In this document: positions 1-8,149 of the stretch, piece after piece
Layout of the letters: each line of letters opens with the position of its first letter
Position numbering within the stretch: position 1 is the first letter of the stretch
NCBI GenBank assembly: GCA_951813555.1
Contig: OX638344.1
Span: 1,951,076 to 2,015,075 of the forward strand
Source: an uncultured Acidimicrobiales bacterium
GTDB taxonomy: Bacteria > Actinomycetota > Acidimicrobiia > Acidimicrobiales > Bin134
Direction of reading: 5' to 3'
DNA length: 64,000 bases
The notes under the pieces: model-generated
Databases searched by the model: none
What the model was told of the DNA's origin: nothing
The model's input: the letters and a program-made list of their open reading frames with translations, nothing else
Made by a program: the position numbers and the translations under genes

Positions 1-415
1 CGACATCAATGCCATGTTCGCCATCTACGACACCATGCAGTACCTCAAGCCCGACATCACCACCATCTGCTTCGGGCAGGCGGCCTCGGCCGCCGCAGTG
101 CTTTTGGCCGCGGGCGCCCCCGGCAAGCGCTTGGCGCTGCCCCACTCCCGGATGCTGATCCACCAGCCCTATGCCGGGGCATCCGGACAGGTGTCCGACA
201 TCGAGATCGCCTCGCGGGAGATCCAGCGGCTCAAAGACCAGCTCGAGCAGCTTGTGGCCCGCCATACCGGCCAAGACCTCGACAAGGTCAAGCAGGACAC
301 CGACCGCGATTACGTGATGACCGCTGAGGACGCCAAAGAGTACGGGCTCATCGACGAGGTCATCTCGTCGCGTGACGCCACCGAAAACGCCGGACCGATC
401 ACGGCCATCCGGTAA
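1..415 (+). CDS. clpP: ATP-dependent Clp protease proteolytic subunit ClpP (5' truncated by window edge)
   Basis: ClpP is the serine peptidase chamber of the cytosolic Clp protease and degrades substrates unfolded by ClpX or ClpC. The reading frame is open from base 2, so only the C-terminal two thirds is present. The catalytic serine lies in [10 protein letters not shown], the histidine in [11 protein letters not shown] and the aspartate in [13 protein letters not shown], so the Ser-His-Asp triad is intact. The ending ..[15 protein letters not shown] matches the family C-terminus, with about 15 extra residues. The TAA stop is followed 13 bases later by the clpX start, the usual clpP-clpX pairing. 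Actinomycetes often carry two clpP genes; whether another lies upstream cannot be seen. Confidence 0.96.
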   Translation, partial: DINAMFAIYDTMQYLKPDITTICFGQAASAAAVLLAAGAPGKRLALPHSRMLIHQPYAGASGQVSDIEIASREIQRLKDQLEQLVARHTGQDLDKVKQDTDRDYVMTAEDAKEYGLIDEVISSRDATENAGPITAIR

Positions 416-428
416 GGGAGCAGGGACC

Positions 429-1700
429 GTGGCTAAGTTCGGAGAGGGCGGCGAACTGCTGAAGTGCAGCTTCTGCGGAAAAACCCAGAAGCAGGTCAAG
501 AAGATGATCGCCGGACCCGGCGTCTACATCTGCGACGAGTGCATCGACCTGTGCAACGAGATCATCGAGGAGGAGTTGGCCGAAGGCACCGACGTCGGAT
601 TCAAGGAGCTCCCCAAGCCCCAGGAGATTTACTCCTTTCTGAACGACTACATCATCGGCCAAGAGCACGCCAAGCGGATTCTGTCGGTCGCGGTCTACAA
701 CCACTACAAGCGGGTCCAGATGGGCTCGTCCGATCCCGAGGTGGAGCTGTCCAAGTCGAACATCCTGCTGCTGGGGCCCACCGGCTGCGGCAAGACGCTG
801 ATGGCCCAGACCCTGGCCCGCATGCTCAACGTGCCCTTTGCCATCGCCGATGCCACCGCGCTGACCGAGGCCGGCTATGTGGGCGAGGATGTGGAGAACA
901 TCCTCCTCAAGCTCATCCAGGCCGCCGACTACGACGTCAAGAAGGCCGAGACCGGCATCATCTACATCGACGAGATCGACAAGATCTCCCGCAAGAGCGA
1001 GAACCCGTCGATCACCCGGGACGTGTCCGGCGAGGGTGTGCAGCAGGCCCTGCTGAAGATTCTGGAGGGCACCACCGCGTCGGTGCCGCCCCAGGGCGGG
1101 CGCAAGCACCCCCACCAGGAGTTCATCCAGATCGACACCACCAACGTGCTGTTCATCGTGGGTGGCGCCTTCGCCGGATTGGAGCAGATCATCGAGAACC
1201 GGGTGGGCAACGTGGGGGTCGGCTTCGGCGCCGACATCCGCTCCGATTCGGAGCGGGACCACGGTGAGCTGTTCACCCAGGTCCAGCCCGAGGACCTGAT
1301 CAAGTTCGGCCTCATCCCCGAGTTCATCGGCCGCCTGCCCGTGGTCGGTGTGGTATCCCACCTCGAGCGGGACATGCTGGTGCGGATTCTGGTAGAGCCC
1401 AAGAACGCCCTGGTGAAGCAGTACTGCAAGTTCTTCGAGTTCGAGAACGTGGAATTGGTCATCACTGATGAAGCCCTGTCCGAGGTGGCCGAGCTGGCTC
1501 TCAGCCGCAATACCGGGGCCCGGGGCCTGCGGGCCATCTTGGAGGAGGTTCTGCTCGACGTCATGTACGAGCTGCCCAGCCGCGACGACGTGGTCCAGTG
1601 CGTGGTCAGTGCTGAAACCGTCCGTGGGGCCGAAGCCCCCCAGCTGCTCAGCGCGGCCAAGGTCCGGTCAACCGACCGGTCCCGGCGCCAAGCCAGCTGA
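429..1700 (+). CDS. clpX: ATP-dependent Clp protease ATP-binding subunit ClpX
   Basis: ClpX is the AAA+ unfoldase that recognises tagged proteins and threads them into ClpP. From the GTG at 429 the protein is 423 residues, the normal family length. The N-terminal C4 zinc-binding domain is visible (CSFCGK ... CDECIDLC). The Walker A motif GPTGCGKT is near residue 116 and Walker B is IIYIDEID. The IGF-type loop region and sensor motifs follow in the expected order. GTG 429 was chosen because it gives the standard start [15 protein letters not shown] and follows a purine-rich GGGAGCAGGG site. A small inverted repeat (CCAAGC/GCTTGG, 1688-1708) spans the stop codon. Confidence 0.97.
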   Translation: MAKFGEGGELLKCSFCGKTQKQVKKMIAGPGVYICDECIDLCNEIIEEELAEGTDVGFKELPKPQEIYSFLNDYIIGQEHAKRILSVAVYNHYKRVQMGSSDPEVELSKSNILLLGPTGCGKTLMAQTLARMLNVPFAIADATALTEAGYVGEDVENILLKLIQAADYDVKKAETGIIYIDEIDKISRKSENPSITRDVSGEGVQQALLKILEGTTASVPPQGGRKHPHQEFIQIDTTNVLFIVGGAFAGLEQIIENRVGNVGVGFGADIRSDSERDHGELFTQVQPEDLIKFGLIPEFIGRLPVVGVVSHLERDMLVRILVEPKNALVKQYCKFFEFENVELVITDEALSEVAELALSRNTGARGLRAILEEVLLDVMYELPSRDDVVQCVVSAETVRGAEAPQLLSAAKVRSTDRSRRQAS

Positions 1701-1737
1701 CTGCTTGGCTCATTCCAGGGACCGGCTGAGCGTCGGC

Positions 1738-3072
1738 ATGGACAATCCAGGGTTTTTCCCGTCTATGGCCAAGGCCCGGGCGTGGCTGGACGGACACGTC
1801 AATCTGGAGGCCACGGCTGGAGACACCGGCGGCCTGTCGCTGGCCCCCATGCGCGGGCTGCTGGCCGCGCTGGGCGATCCCCAAGCCGACTACCCGGCCG
1901 TCCACATCTCGGGCACCAACGGTAAGGGGTCCGTGGCCGCGCTGACCGCCGCCCTGGCCCAGGCGTGGGGGATGAACGTCGGGGTGTACGCCAGCCCCCA
2001 TGTCGAGCGCATCAACGAGCGCATGACCGTGGGCGGCGACCCTGTCCGCGATGCCGAGCTGACCGAGCTGTTGGGCCATCTGCGGCTGGTGGAGGTCCAT
2101 CTGGCCGCTGGCCACGCCGGCGCCCGGCCCTCATGGTTCGAGCTGGTGACCGCGGCCGCCCTGCGTTGGTTCGCCGATGTGGCCGTGGACTTGGCCGTGG
2201 TGGAGGTGGGCAAGCTGGGCCGCTACGACGCCACCAACGTGGTGAACAGCCGGGTGGCGGTCATCACCAACATCGGCCGCGACCACACCGACGGCCGTCT
2301 CGGCTGGGAGGCGGCGGTGATGGGGGAGAAGGCGGGCATCCTCCATTCCGGTGCCACCGCCGTGCTGGGGCCGATGGACGCCGAGCTGGCGGCGATTGCC
2401 GCTGAGGAGTCGCCCGGGGAGCTGCTGATTTCCGGCCAGCATTTCGAACTGGAGGAGAACCACCCGGCGGTCGGCGGCCGGCTGATCACGGTTCGCACCC
2501 CCCGGGCCCGCTACGACGACGTCTACGTCAGCCTGTTCGGCGCCCACCAGGGGCTTAACGCCGCATTGGCCATCGCCGCGTTCGAGGCGCTGGTGGAACA
2601 AGAGCTGGATGAGCCACTCCTGGATGCTTTGGGCGCCGTGGCGGTCCCGGCTCGATTCGAAGTGGTGGCCCGCCAGCCCCTGGTGGTGATCGACGGGGCC
2701 CACAACCCTGACGGCCTCGCCGCGGCGGCGGCCACGTTGGCCGACCAGTTCACCGTATTGGGCACGGTCACCTGGGTGGTCGGCATGATGGGCGACAAGG
2801 ATCCCGACGCCATGCTGGCCGCCATTGGTGCCTCCGGCGCCCGCTGCGACCTGGTGGTGTGCTGCGCTCCCGATTGGCCGCGGGCCCTGCCGGCCGCCGA
2901 TCTGGCCGACGCGGCCCGGAGTCGGGGGATCGACGCCGAGATCGCCCACGATGTGACCGATGCGGTCGAACGAGCCCTGGCGCTGTCCGGTGAGGAGGAC
3001 GCGGTGGTGGTCACCGGTTCCCTGTACACCGCTGGTGCGGCGCGCCTTCACCTCGTGCCACGAGATCAGTAG
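1738..3072 (+). CDS. folC: Bifunctional folylpolyglutamate synthase / dihydrofolate synthase
   Basis: FolC adds glutamate to dihydropteroate (making dihydrofolate) and then to reduced folates. It is a Mur-ligase-fold ATPase of about 444 residues here. The P-loop ISGTNGKGSVAA lies near residue 60. Typical Mur-ligase stretches follow: VVEVGKLGRYDATNVV, ITNIGRDHTDGRLG, and DGAHNPDG at the start of the C-terminal domain. The start is uncertain: ATG 1738 has only a weak ribosome site, ATG 1765 (MAKARAWLDGHVNLE) fits family N-termini equally well, and an in-frame TTG lies at 1705. The last codons (RDQ-stop) are repeated in DNA just before ndk. Confidence 0.93.
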   Translation: MDNPGFFPSMAKARAWLDGHVNLEATAGDTGGLSLAPMRGLLAALGDPQADYPAVHISGTNGKGSVAALTAALAQAWGMNVGVYASPHVERINERMTVGGDPVRDAELTELLGHLRLVEVHLAAGHAGARPSWFELVTAAALRWFADVAVDLAVVEVGKLGRYDATNVVNSRVAVITNIGRDHTDGRLGWEAAVMGEKAGILHSGATAVLGPMDAELAAIAAEESPGELLISGQHFELEENHPAVGGRLITVRTPRARYDDVYVSLFGAHQGLNAALAIAAFEALVEQELDEPLLDALGAVAVPARFEVVARQPLVVIDGAHNPDGLAAAAATLADQFTVLGTVTWVVGMMGDKDPDAMLAAIGASGARCDLVVCCAPDWPRALPAADLADAARSRGIDAEIAHDVTDAVERALALSGEEDAVVVTGSLYTAGAARLHLVPRDQ

Positions 3073-3082
3073 GATTTCGCCG

Positions 3083-3124
3083 GTGTTGAATGACGGGTCG
3101 AGATCAGTAGGGTTCTGGCGGTGA
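3083..3124 (+). CDS. Bridging mini-ORF in duplicated folC/ndk junction
   Basis: This 13-codon frame (GTG TTG AAT ... CGG TGA) ends in a GTGA overlap with the ndk start. It lies in an imperfect direct repeat. The segment at 3061-3085, which contains the folC stop, recurs at 3099-3123 with a period of 38 bases and 21 of 25 identical positions, including CGAGATCAGTAGG. The mini-ORF start GTG aligns exactly with the ndk GTG. There is no family to assign. It may act only to carry ribosomes to ndk, or may be a by-product of the duplication. Translation is not proven. Confidence 0.4.
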   Translation: MLNDGSRSVGFWR

Positions 3125-3528
3125 ATCGGACACTCGTGCTGTGCAAGCCCGATGCAGTGGAGAGGGGCCTGGTGGGGGCCATCTTGTCCCGCTTCGAATC
3201 CCGGGGTCTGCGGATCGCGGCTATGCGCCTGCTGACCATCGACGCCGAATTGGCCGCCCGCCACTACGCCGAGCATGTGGACCGCCCGTTCTACCCCGAT
3301 TTGGTGGCGTTCATCGGCCGCTCCCCGTCGGTCGCTTTGGTGCTCGAGGGGCCTGACGACGTCTACGCCGTCGTCCGCTCCATGATGGGGGTCACCAACC
3401 CCCTGGATTCCCCCCCGGGGACCATCCGGGGCGACTTCGGCTTGGAGGTCACCGAAAACCTCGTCCACGGCTCCGACAGCAACGCCTCGGCGGAGCGGGA
3501 GATCGCCATCTTCTTTCCGACCTTGTGA
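3121..3528 (+). CDS. ndk: Nucleoside diphosphate kinase
   Basis: Ndk transfers the gamma phosphate of ATP to nucleoside diphosphates through a phospho-histidine, balancing NTP and dNTP pools. The 135-residue protein has the family start NRTLVLCKPDAVERGLVGAI and the catalytic histidine in ENLVHGSDS near residue 116. The C-terminal EIAIFFP is also typical. The GTG start overlaps the stop of a mini-ORF and sits at the end of a duplicated segment of the folC terminus, so translation is probably coupled to upstream reading. A gap of 116 bases to mreB follows, holding a small GC hairpin (CGGCC TCTT GGCCG, about 3594-3607) and the mreB promoter. Confidence 0.96.
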   Translation: MNRTLVLCKPDAVERGLVGAILSRFESRGLRIAAMRLLTIDAELAARHYAEHVDRPFYPDLVAFIGRSPSVALVLEGPDDVYAVVRSMMGVTNPLDSPPGTIRGDFGLEVTENLVHGSDSNASAEREIAIFFPTL

Positions 3529-3632
3529 GGAGCGGCCCGGCAGAAGTGGGTGCAGTCGGCATCGGGCTGGTTCCTTACTCAGCCTGTGAAACGCGGCCTC
3601 TTGGCCGGTGTGCGGTGCCGGGTCGGCTGCTC

Positions 3633-3638
3633 TAACCT
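3633..3638 (+). promoter_or_regulatory. -10 box (TAACCT) of mreB
   Basis: TAACCT fits the TANNNT -10 pattern and ends six bases before the mreB ATG. That places the expected transcription start at the start codon itself, consistent with a leaderless mRNA. No purine-rich ribosome site precedes the ATG. No convincing -35 box is seen. Confidence 0.5.
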
Positions 3639-3644
3639 TGCAGC

Positions 3645-4688
3645 ATGGTGAAGCGGCGGTTCTCTTCCAGCAGCGGACTGGTGGGCCGCGATGTCGCGAT
3701 AGACCTGGGCACTGCCAACACGCTGGTGTATGTCCGCGGCGAGGGCATCCTCATAAACGAGCCCTCCGTGGTGGCGGTGGCCAGCAATGGCATGCCCTTG
3801 GCAGTGGGTACTGAGGCCAAGCGGATGCTGGGTCGCACACCGGCCCATATCCAGGCCATCCGTCCGCTCAAGGACGGGGTGATCGCCAACTTCGACATCT
3901 GCGAGAAGATGCTGCGGTACTTCATCCAGCGAGTATCTCCGGGGCGATTGACCCGGCCCCGCATGGTGATCTGCGTTCCCTCCGGCATCACCCCAGTGGA
4001 GCAGCGGGCCGTGCAGGAGGCAGCGGTGTCCGCCGGGGCGAAGAAGCCGGTCTACATCATCGAGGAGCCCATGGCCGCGGCCATCGGCGCCGGCCTCCCG
4101 GTGCAAGAGGCCTCGGGCAACATGATCGTGGACATCGGCGGTGGCACAACCGAGGTGGCCATGATCTCGCTTGGCGGGGTGGTCACCGGCCAGTCGATTC
4201 GGATGGGCGGTGATCGGATGGACGAGGACGTCATCGGCTTCATGAAGAAGCAGCACAGCATCACCATCGGCAACCGCACGGCCGAAGAGGTCAAGATGGT
4301 GCTGGGGTCGGCGTGGGCGGGCAGCGAGGACCGCTACGCGGAGGTTCGGGGGCAGGATATGGTCACCGGCTTGCCCAAGACCGTGGTCACCTCCACCTCC
4401 GAGATCCGCGAGGCTATCGCCGAGGTGGTTCGGTCGATTGTGGACGCGGTCAAGGTGACATTGGACGAGACTCCCCCTGAGCTGGCCGCCGACATCATGG
4501 AGGCGGGCATCGTGCTGGCTGGCGGCGGAGCCCTGTTGAACGGCCTCACCCCTCGACTTGAGGAAGAGACGGGGATGCCGATCCGTTTGGCGCCCAATCC
4601 CCTCCACGCCGTGGCCATTGGCTCGGGCCAGTCGCTGGAGGAGTTTGACGCGCTCGAAGGGCTCCTCTTCTCGTCGTCGTACGACTGA
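3645..4688 (+). CDS. mreB: Rod-shape-determining actin homologue MreB
   Basis: MreB polymerises on the inner face of the membrane and directs lateral peptidoglycan synthesis together with MreC, MreD, RodA and PBP2, all encoded directly downstream. The protein is 347 residues, the family length. The actin-fold motifs are present: phosphate-1 loop IDLGTANTLVYV, phosphate-2 IVDIGGGTTEVA, and the adenosine loop GIVLAGGGALLNGL. The EEPMAAAIGAGLP connecting segment is also typical. Start ATG 3645 gives MVKRRFSSSSGLVGRDVAIDL; the N-terminal extension before the fold is short. The stop is 17 bases from mreC. An mre operon implies a rod-shaped cell or laterally growing wall. Confidence 0.97.
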   Translation: MVKRRFSSSSGLVGRDVAIDLGTANTLVYVRGEGILINEPSVVAVASNGMPLAVGTEAKRMLGRTPAHIQAIRPLKDGVIANFDICEKMLRYFIQRVSPGRLTRPRMVICVPSGITPVEQRAVQEAAVSAGAKKPVYIIEEPMAAAIGAGLPVQEASGNMIVDIGGGTTEVAMISLGGVVTGQSIRMGGDRMDEDVIGFMKKQHSITIGNRTAEEVKMVLGSAWAGSEDRYAEVRGQDMVTGLPKTVVTSTSEIREAIAEVVRSIVDAVKVTLDETPPELAADIMEAGIVLAGGGALLNGLTPRLEEETGMPIRLAPNPLHAVAIGSGQSLEEFDALEGLLFSSSYD

Positions 4689-4705
4689 TCGCTCGGATCG
4701 GCCCC

Positions 4706-5554
4706 GTGGCAACGGGCACTCGCACAAGACGGTCGCGAGTCACTCTCATCTTCCTGCTGCTCAGTTCTGCGACCCTGCTCACCCTGGACGCCCGTGATTT
4801 TGAGCCCCTCCAGCGCACCGAGGAGACCCTCACCGATCTGTTCTCACCGCTGCGCACCGGGGCCGATCGGCTGTTCGACCCGGTGGGCGACGCCTGGAAC
4901 GCCATCACTGGCTATGACGAACTGGAAGCGGAGAATCTGATACTGCGCGAGGAGCTGCAACAGCTTGAGGGCCAGCAGATTCTGGACACCGACGCGGCCA
5001 TCCGCTTGGAGGCGCTGCTCGATGTGCTTGGCCTGCCCTATGTGCAGGACATCCCCAACGTCGTAGCCGAGGTGGTGACCGCCAACGTGGGCAACTTCGA
5101 CCGCTACTCAGTGCAGATCAACCGGGGTTCTGAAGACGGGGTCCGCAACGGGATGCCGGTGGTTACCAGGGGCGGGCTCATCGGCCGGATCGACGGCGAT
5201 CCCGGTCGTCGGCACTCCCGGGTGGCACTGATCACCGACCCCGGTTTCGAGGTGGGCGTGCTGGTGGTGGGCTCCGAAGACGTGGCGCTGGCCTCGGGCA
5301 GCGGCCGCGGAGGGCCGCTGATCGTGGGCAAGGGGTTGGAGATCGACACCGAAGTGGCCGTCGGGGATGAGGTTGTGACCAGCGGCGTGGACCGCAGCCG
5401 CTACCCCGCCGGCATTCCCATCGGCACCGTCACCGAGATCGACTACGACGAGGCCCGCCTGCTCCAGATACTCACGGTGAATCCCTCGGCCAACGCCGAC
5501 AACCTGAGCTTCGTGACCGTCCTGCTTTACGACCCCTTGGCAGAAGACTCATGA
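4706..5554 (+). CDS. mreC: Rod shape-determining protein MreC
   Basis: MreC is a periplasm-facing scaffold that links MreB to the wall synthases. The 282-residue protein starts at GTG 4706. It has one membrane segment near residues 10-28 (VTLIFLLLSSATLLTL), then a short coiled coil (YDELEAENLILREELQQLEG). The conserved beta-domain follows, with the family signature GVRNGMPVVTRGGLIGRI. The stop TGA overlaps an ATG that opens a mini-ORF copying the mreC tail: the terminus LLYDPLAEDS recurs as FLYDSLGQEP just before mreD. Confidence 0.95.
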   Translation: MATGTRTRRSRVTLIFLLLSSATLLTLDARDFEPLQRTEETLTDLFSPLRTGADRLFDPVGDAWNAITGYDELEAENLILREELQQLEGQQILDTDAAIRLEALLDVLGLPYVQDIPNVVAEVVTANVGNFDRYSVQINRGSEDGVRNGMPVVTRGGLIGRIDGDPGRRHSRVALITDPGFEVGVLVVGSEDVALASGSGRGGPLIVGKGLEIDTEVAVGDEVVTSGVDRSRYPAGIPIGTVTEIDYDEARLLQILTVNPSANADNLSFVTVLLYDPLAEDS

Positions 5555-5619
5555 GGCGGGCAATCGTGATGACCCGCGAAGGAGTATTTCTCTACGACTC
5601 CTTGGGGCAAGAACCATGA
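5551..5619 (+). CDS. Bridging mini-ORF in duplicated mreC/mreD junction
   Basis: A 22-codon frame begins in an ATGA overlap with the mreC stop and ends in an ATGA overlap with the mreD start. Bases 5525-5556 (mreC tail plus ATGAG) recur ungapped at 5590-5621 with a period of 65 and 24 of 32 matches. In protein terms the mini-ORF ends FLYDSLGQEP where MreC ends LLYDPLAEDS, in the same frame. This is best read as a tandem duplication of an ancestral ATGA junction. The frame is preserved, so ribosomes could pass from mreC through the mini-ORF to mreD. The peptide matches nothing I recognise. Confidence 0.45.
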   Translation: MRRAIVMTREGVFLYDSLGQEP

Positions 5620-6122
5620 GCACCGCCGGCGCGTACGCTCGAAGCGCCCTGTTCTTGGTCACCGCACTGGTGCTCCATCTGGCGTTGTTCTCCGATCTGC
5701 GGGTGCTCGGGGTCGCCCCGGAGGTTCCCATGGCCATCGCCGTGACTGCCGGCCTCGTCGGAGGACCGGAGCGGGGGGCGGTCGCCGGGTTTGCCATCGG
5801 CTTGGGCATCGATCTGTACCTGCCCACGCTGTTCGGCCTCTCCGCTCTCATCTACACCGTGTGGGGGTATGCCGTAGGACTGCTGGAAGAGCGGATCTTC
5901 CGCAGCGCCTGGTGGATCAACGTGCTGGTCGCCGCAGTCGCCACCGCAGGCGGGCTGCTGGTGTACGCGGTGCTCGGCGAGCTGCTGGGTGAAGCCAACC
6001 TCTACACCGACCGTCTGTACGTGGTCATGGGAGTGGCTGCGGCCTACAACCTGGTGTTGAGCCTGCCCCTCCTGGGCCTGTGGCGCTGGTCGTGGCCCAG
6101 GCTTCTCGGAGAAGAGCGATGA
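5616..6122 (+). CDS. mreD: Rod shape-determining membrane protein MreD
   Basis: MreD is a small polytopic membrane protein of the elongasome. The 168-residue sequence is almost entirely hydrophobic, with about five predicted segments: ALFLVTALVLHLALF, VPMAIAVTAGLVG, GAVAGFAIGLGIDLYL, NVLVAAVATAGGLLVYAVL and VMGVAAAYNLVLSLPLLGL. The GIDLYLPTLFGLSALIYTVWGY stretch resembles the family core but is split here for length: key parts are DLYLPTLFGLSA and YTVWGY. It sits between mreC and PBP2 and ends in an ATGA overlap with the latter. The sequence is poorly conserved in general, so position carries much of the call. Confidence 0.88.
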   Translation: MSTAGAYARSALFLVTALVLHLALFSDLRVLGVAPEVPMAIAVTAGLVGGPERGAVAGFAIGLGIDLYLPTLFGLSALIYTVWGYAVGLLEERIFRSAWWINVLVAAVATAGGLLVYAVLGELLGEANLYTDRLYVVMGVAAAYNLVLSLPLLGLWRWSWPRLLGEER

Positions 6123-8149
6123 GTCCCGAATCGCTCCGTTTGCGGTTGAGCTTCCTGGCTCTGTTGGCTCTATTGGCCTTCGGGGTGCTGGCCGCCCGGC
6201 TTTGGTACCTCCAAGTCTTGAGCTCGGAGGAGTTCGTAGATCAGGCTGCGGCAAACACCGTCCGAGTGCTCTACGAGCCCGCCCCCCGGGGGCGCATCTT
6301 CGACCGCAACGGCAATGTGCTGGTGGACAACCGGGAGTCCCTGGTAGTGACCGTGGACCGGTTCACGTTCGACACCGAGTTCGACGAGGACGGGCAAGAG
6401 GCGCTGGTTCTGCGCCTGGCCACCGAGATCAGCCGGGCCGGCCGACTCACCAAGGTGTTCGAGATCAACGAGGCGTTGGACGATCCCCGCTTCGGCCCAC
6501 TCGATTCGGTGCCGGTGGCCGACGACGTCACCGAGAACTTCGAGATCATCTTGGCTGAGCGGGCCGATGAGTTCCCCGGTGTGAGCACCGATCTCCGCAG
6601 CGTTCGCACCTATCCCTACGGCGACTTGGCGGCCCACATTCTGGGTTATGTCTCCCTGCTCAGCCAAGAGCAGTTCGAGCTGGTGGCCGATGATCCCAAG
6701 ACCTACCGGAGAAATGACGAGATCGGGCAGACCGGCATAGAGGCGTCTTTTGAGTCGGTGCTGAGAGGCATTCCCGGCTTCACCCGGCTGGAAGTGGACA
6801 ACGTCGGCGATCCGGTGCAGGTGATCGAGCAGGTCGATCCGGTGGCCGGTGCCGACGTCCACCTCACCTTGGACATCGACATCCAGGCACTGGCCGAACA
6901 AGAGCTGCTCGCGGGTCTGGCCGAGGCCCGCCAGCAAGACCAAGATGACCCCGAAGACCTCCCGTTCAAAGCCCCCGGCGGCGCCATGGTGGTGCTGGAC
7001 CCCAACGGAGCGGAAGTGCTGGCGATGGCGTCGTTCCCCACGTATTCGCCGAGCGAGTTCGTCAGCGGCTTCTCCGACGAGCGGTGGGAGGAGCTTCAGG
7101 ATCCCAACAACCACCAGCCGCTGCACAACCGGGCCCTGGCCGGCATCTATCCGCCGGGGTCCACGTTCAAACTGTTCACCGCCTACGCCGCGCTGAACAG
7201 CGGCGTGATCGGGCCTCGGGGAGTGTTGGACACACGCACTCTCTACGAGGACGCCGGGGTCTACGTGGTGCCGTCCTGCGAGGAGGAGTCGATCGCCTCG
7301 TGTACCTTCAAGAACGCGGCAGAGGCCATCTATGGGCCGGTCGATCTGGTCCGGGCCATCACCGTGTCGTCCGACGTGTACTTCTACTACCTGGGCGACA
7401 CCATGGACCGGGCCGACCGCTTCGACCGAGAGGGCATCCAGCGGGCTGCGTTGCTGTTCGGCTTCGGTGCCCAGACCGGTATCGCGCTGCCCGGCGAGGG
7501 GGTGGGCCGGGTGCCCTCTCCAACGGCGGCAGAGGCCGCAGGGGAGCCATGGCGAACCGGTGACTCCATCGTTTTGGCCATCGGCCAGGGCGTGCTGGGC
7601 GCCACCCCCTTGCAGCTGGCCAACGGGTACGCCACGTTCGCCAACGGGGGTACGCTGTACGCCCCCAAGATTGTGGACCGGGTTGAGAACCCGGTCACTG
7701 GAGAGGTGAATCAGGCCTTTGCCGACCGGGTGCTCAACCAGGTCTACTTGCCCGAATCCATCCGAATTCCGATCCTCGAAGGCCTGCTCGGTGTTACCAG
7801 CGAGGTGGACGGCACCGCCTATTTCGCATTCGGCGGATTTCCCCATGAGCAGTGGTCGGTGGCGGGCAAGACCGGCACCGCCGAAGTGGTGGGCAAGGCC
7901 GACAATTCGCTGTTCGCCGCCTTCGGCCCCAATCCCGACCCCGAGTATGTCGTCGTGGCGATTATGGAGGAGTCGGGCTTCGGGGCGTCGGTGGCCGCTC
8001 CCGCAGTGCGCCGCGTGCTGGAACCCATTGCCACCGACTCGGTGCCCGCGGTGCGCACCATCGACGATCTCGCCGATCTGAGCGAGCCGGTTGATGGCGC
8101 GGAGACCGAGGAGGATGGAGTCGAGGCTTCATCAGAGGGGCCAGGCTGA
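6119..8149 (+). CDS. mrdA: Penicillin-binding protein 2 (elongasome transpeptidase)
   Basis: This is a class B PBP that cross-links peptidoglycan during elongation and pairs with RodA, encoded next. It is 676 residues, with a membrane anchor at about 10-30 (LSFLALLALLAFGVLAARLW). The dimerisation domain follows, including APRGRIFDRNGNVLVDNR. The transpeptidase domain has the nucleophile in STFK (Ser near residue 348), the SSD form of the second motif in SSDVYFYYLG, and KTGTAE. The start ATG overlaps the mreD stop (ATGA). The C-terminal tail after about 650 is acidic and low-complexity (EPVDGAETEEDGVEASSEGPG, given only for composition). The stop overlaps the rodA start (TGATG), so the two products are probably made in matched amounts. 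Confidence 0.95.
   Translation: MSPESLRLRLSFLALLALLAFGVLAARLWYLQVLSSEEFVDQAAANTVRVLYEPAPRGRIFDRNGNVLVDNRESLVVTVDRFTFDTEFDEDGQEALVLRLATEISRAGRLTKVFEINEALDDPRFGPLDSVPVADDVTENFEIILAERADEFPGVSTDLRSVRTYPYGDLAAHILGYVSLLSQEQFELVADDPKTYRRNDEIGQTGIEASFESVLRGIPGFTRLEVDNVGDPVQVIEQVDPVAGADVHLTLDIDIQALAEQELLAGLAEARQQDQDDPEDLPFKAPGGAMVVLDPNGAEVLAMASFPTYSPSEFVSGFSDERWEELQDPNNHQPLHNRALAGIYPPGSTFKLFTAYAALNSGVIGPRGVLDTRTLYEDAGVYVVPSCEEESIASCTFKNAAEAIYGPVDLVRAITVSSDVYFYYLGDTMDRADRFDREGIQRAALLFGFGAQTGIALPGEGVGRVPSPTAAEAAGEPWRTGDSIVLAIGQGVLGATPLQLANGYATFANGGTLYAPKIVDRVENPVTGEVNQAFADRVLNQVYLPESIRIPILEGLLGVTSEVDGTAYFAFGGFPHEQWSVAGKTGTAEVVGKADNSLFAAFGPNPDPEYVVVAIMEESGFGASVAAPAVRRVLEPIATDSVPAVRTIDDLADLSEPVDGAETEEDGVEASSEGPG

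Noticed and set aside
6170..7846. Long antisense open frame (558 codons) opposite PBP2, and similar frames opposite clpX, folC, rodA, leuS and others
   Set aside because: They lack family motifs and have His/Gly/Gln-rich composition. They arise because GC-rich third positions suppress stops on the opposite strand.
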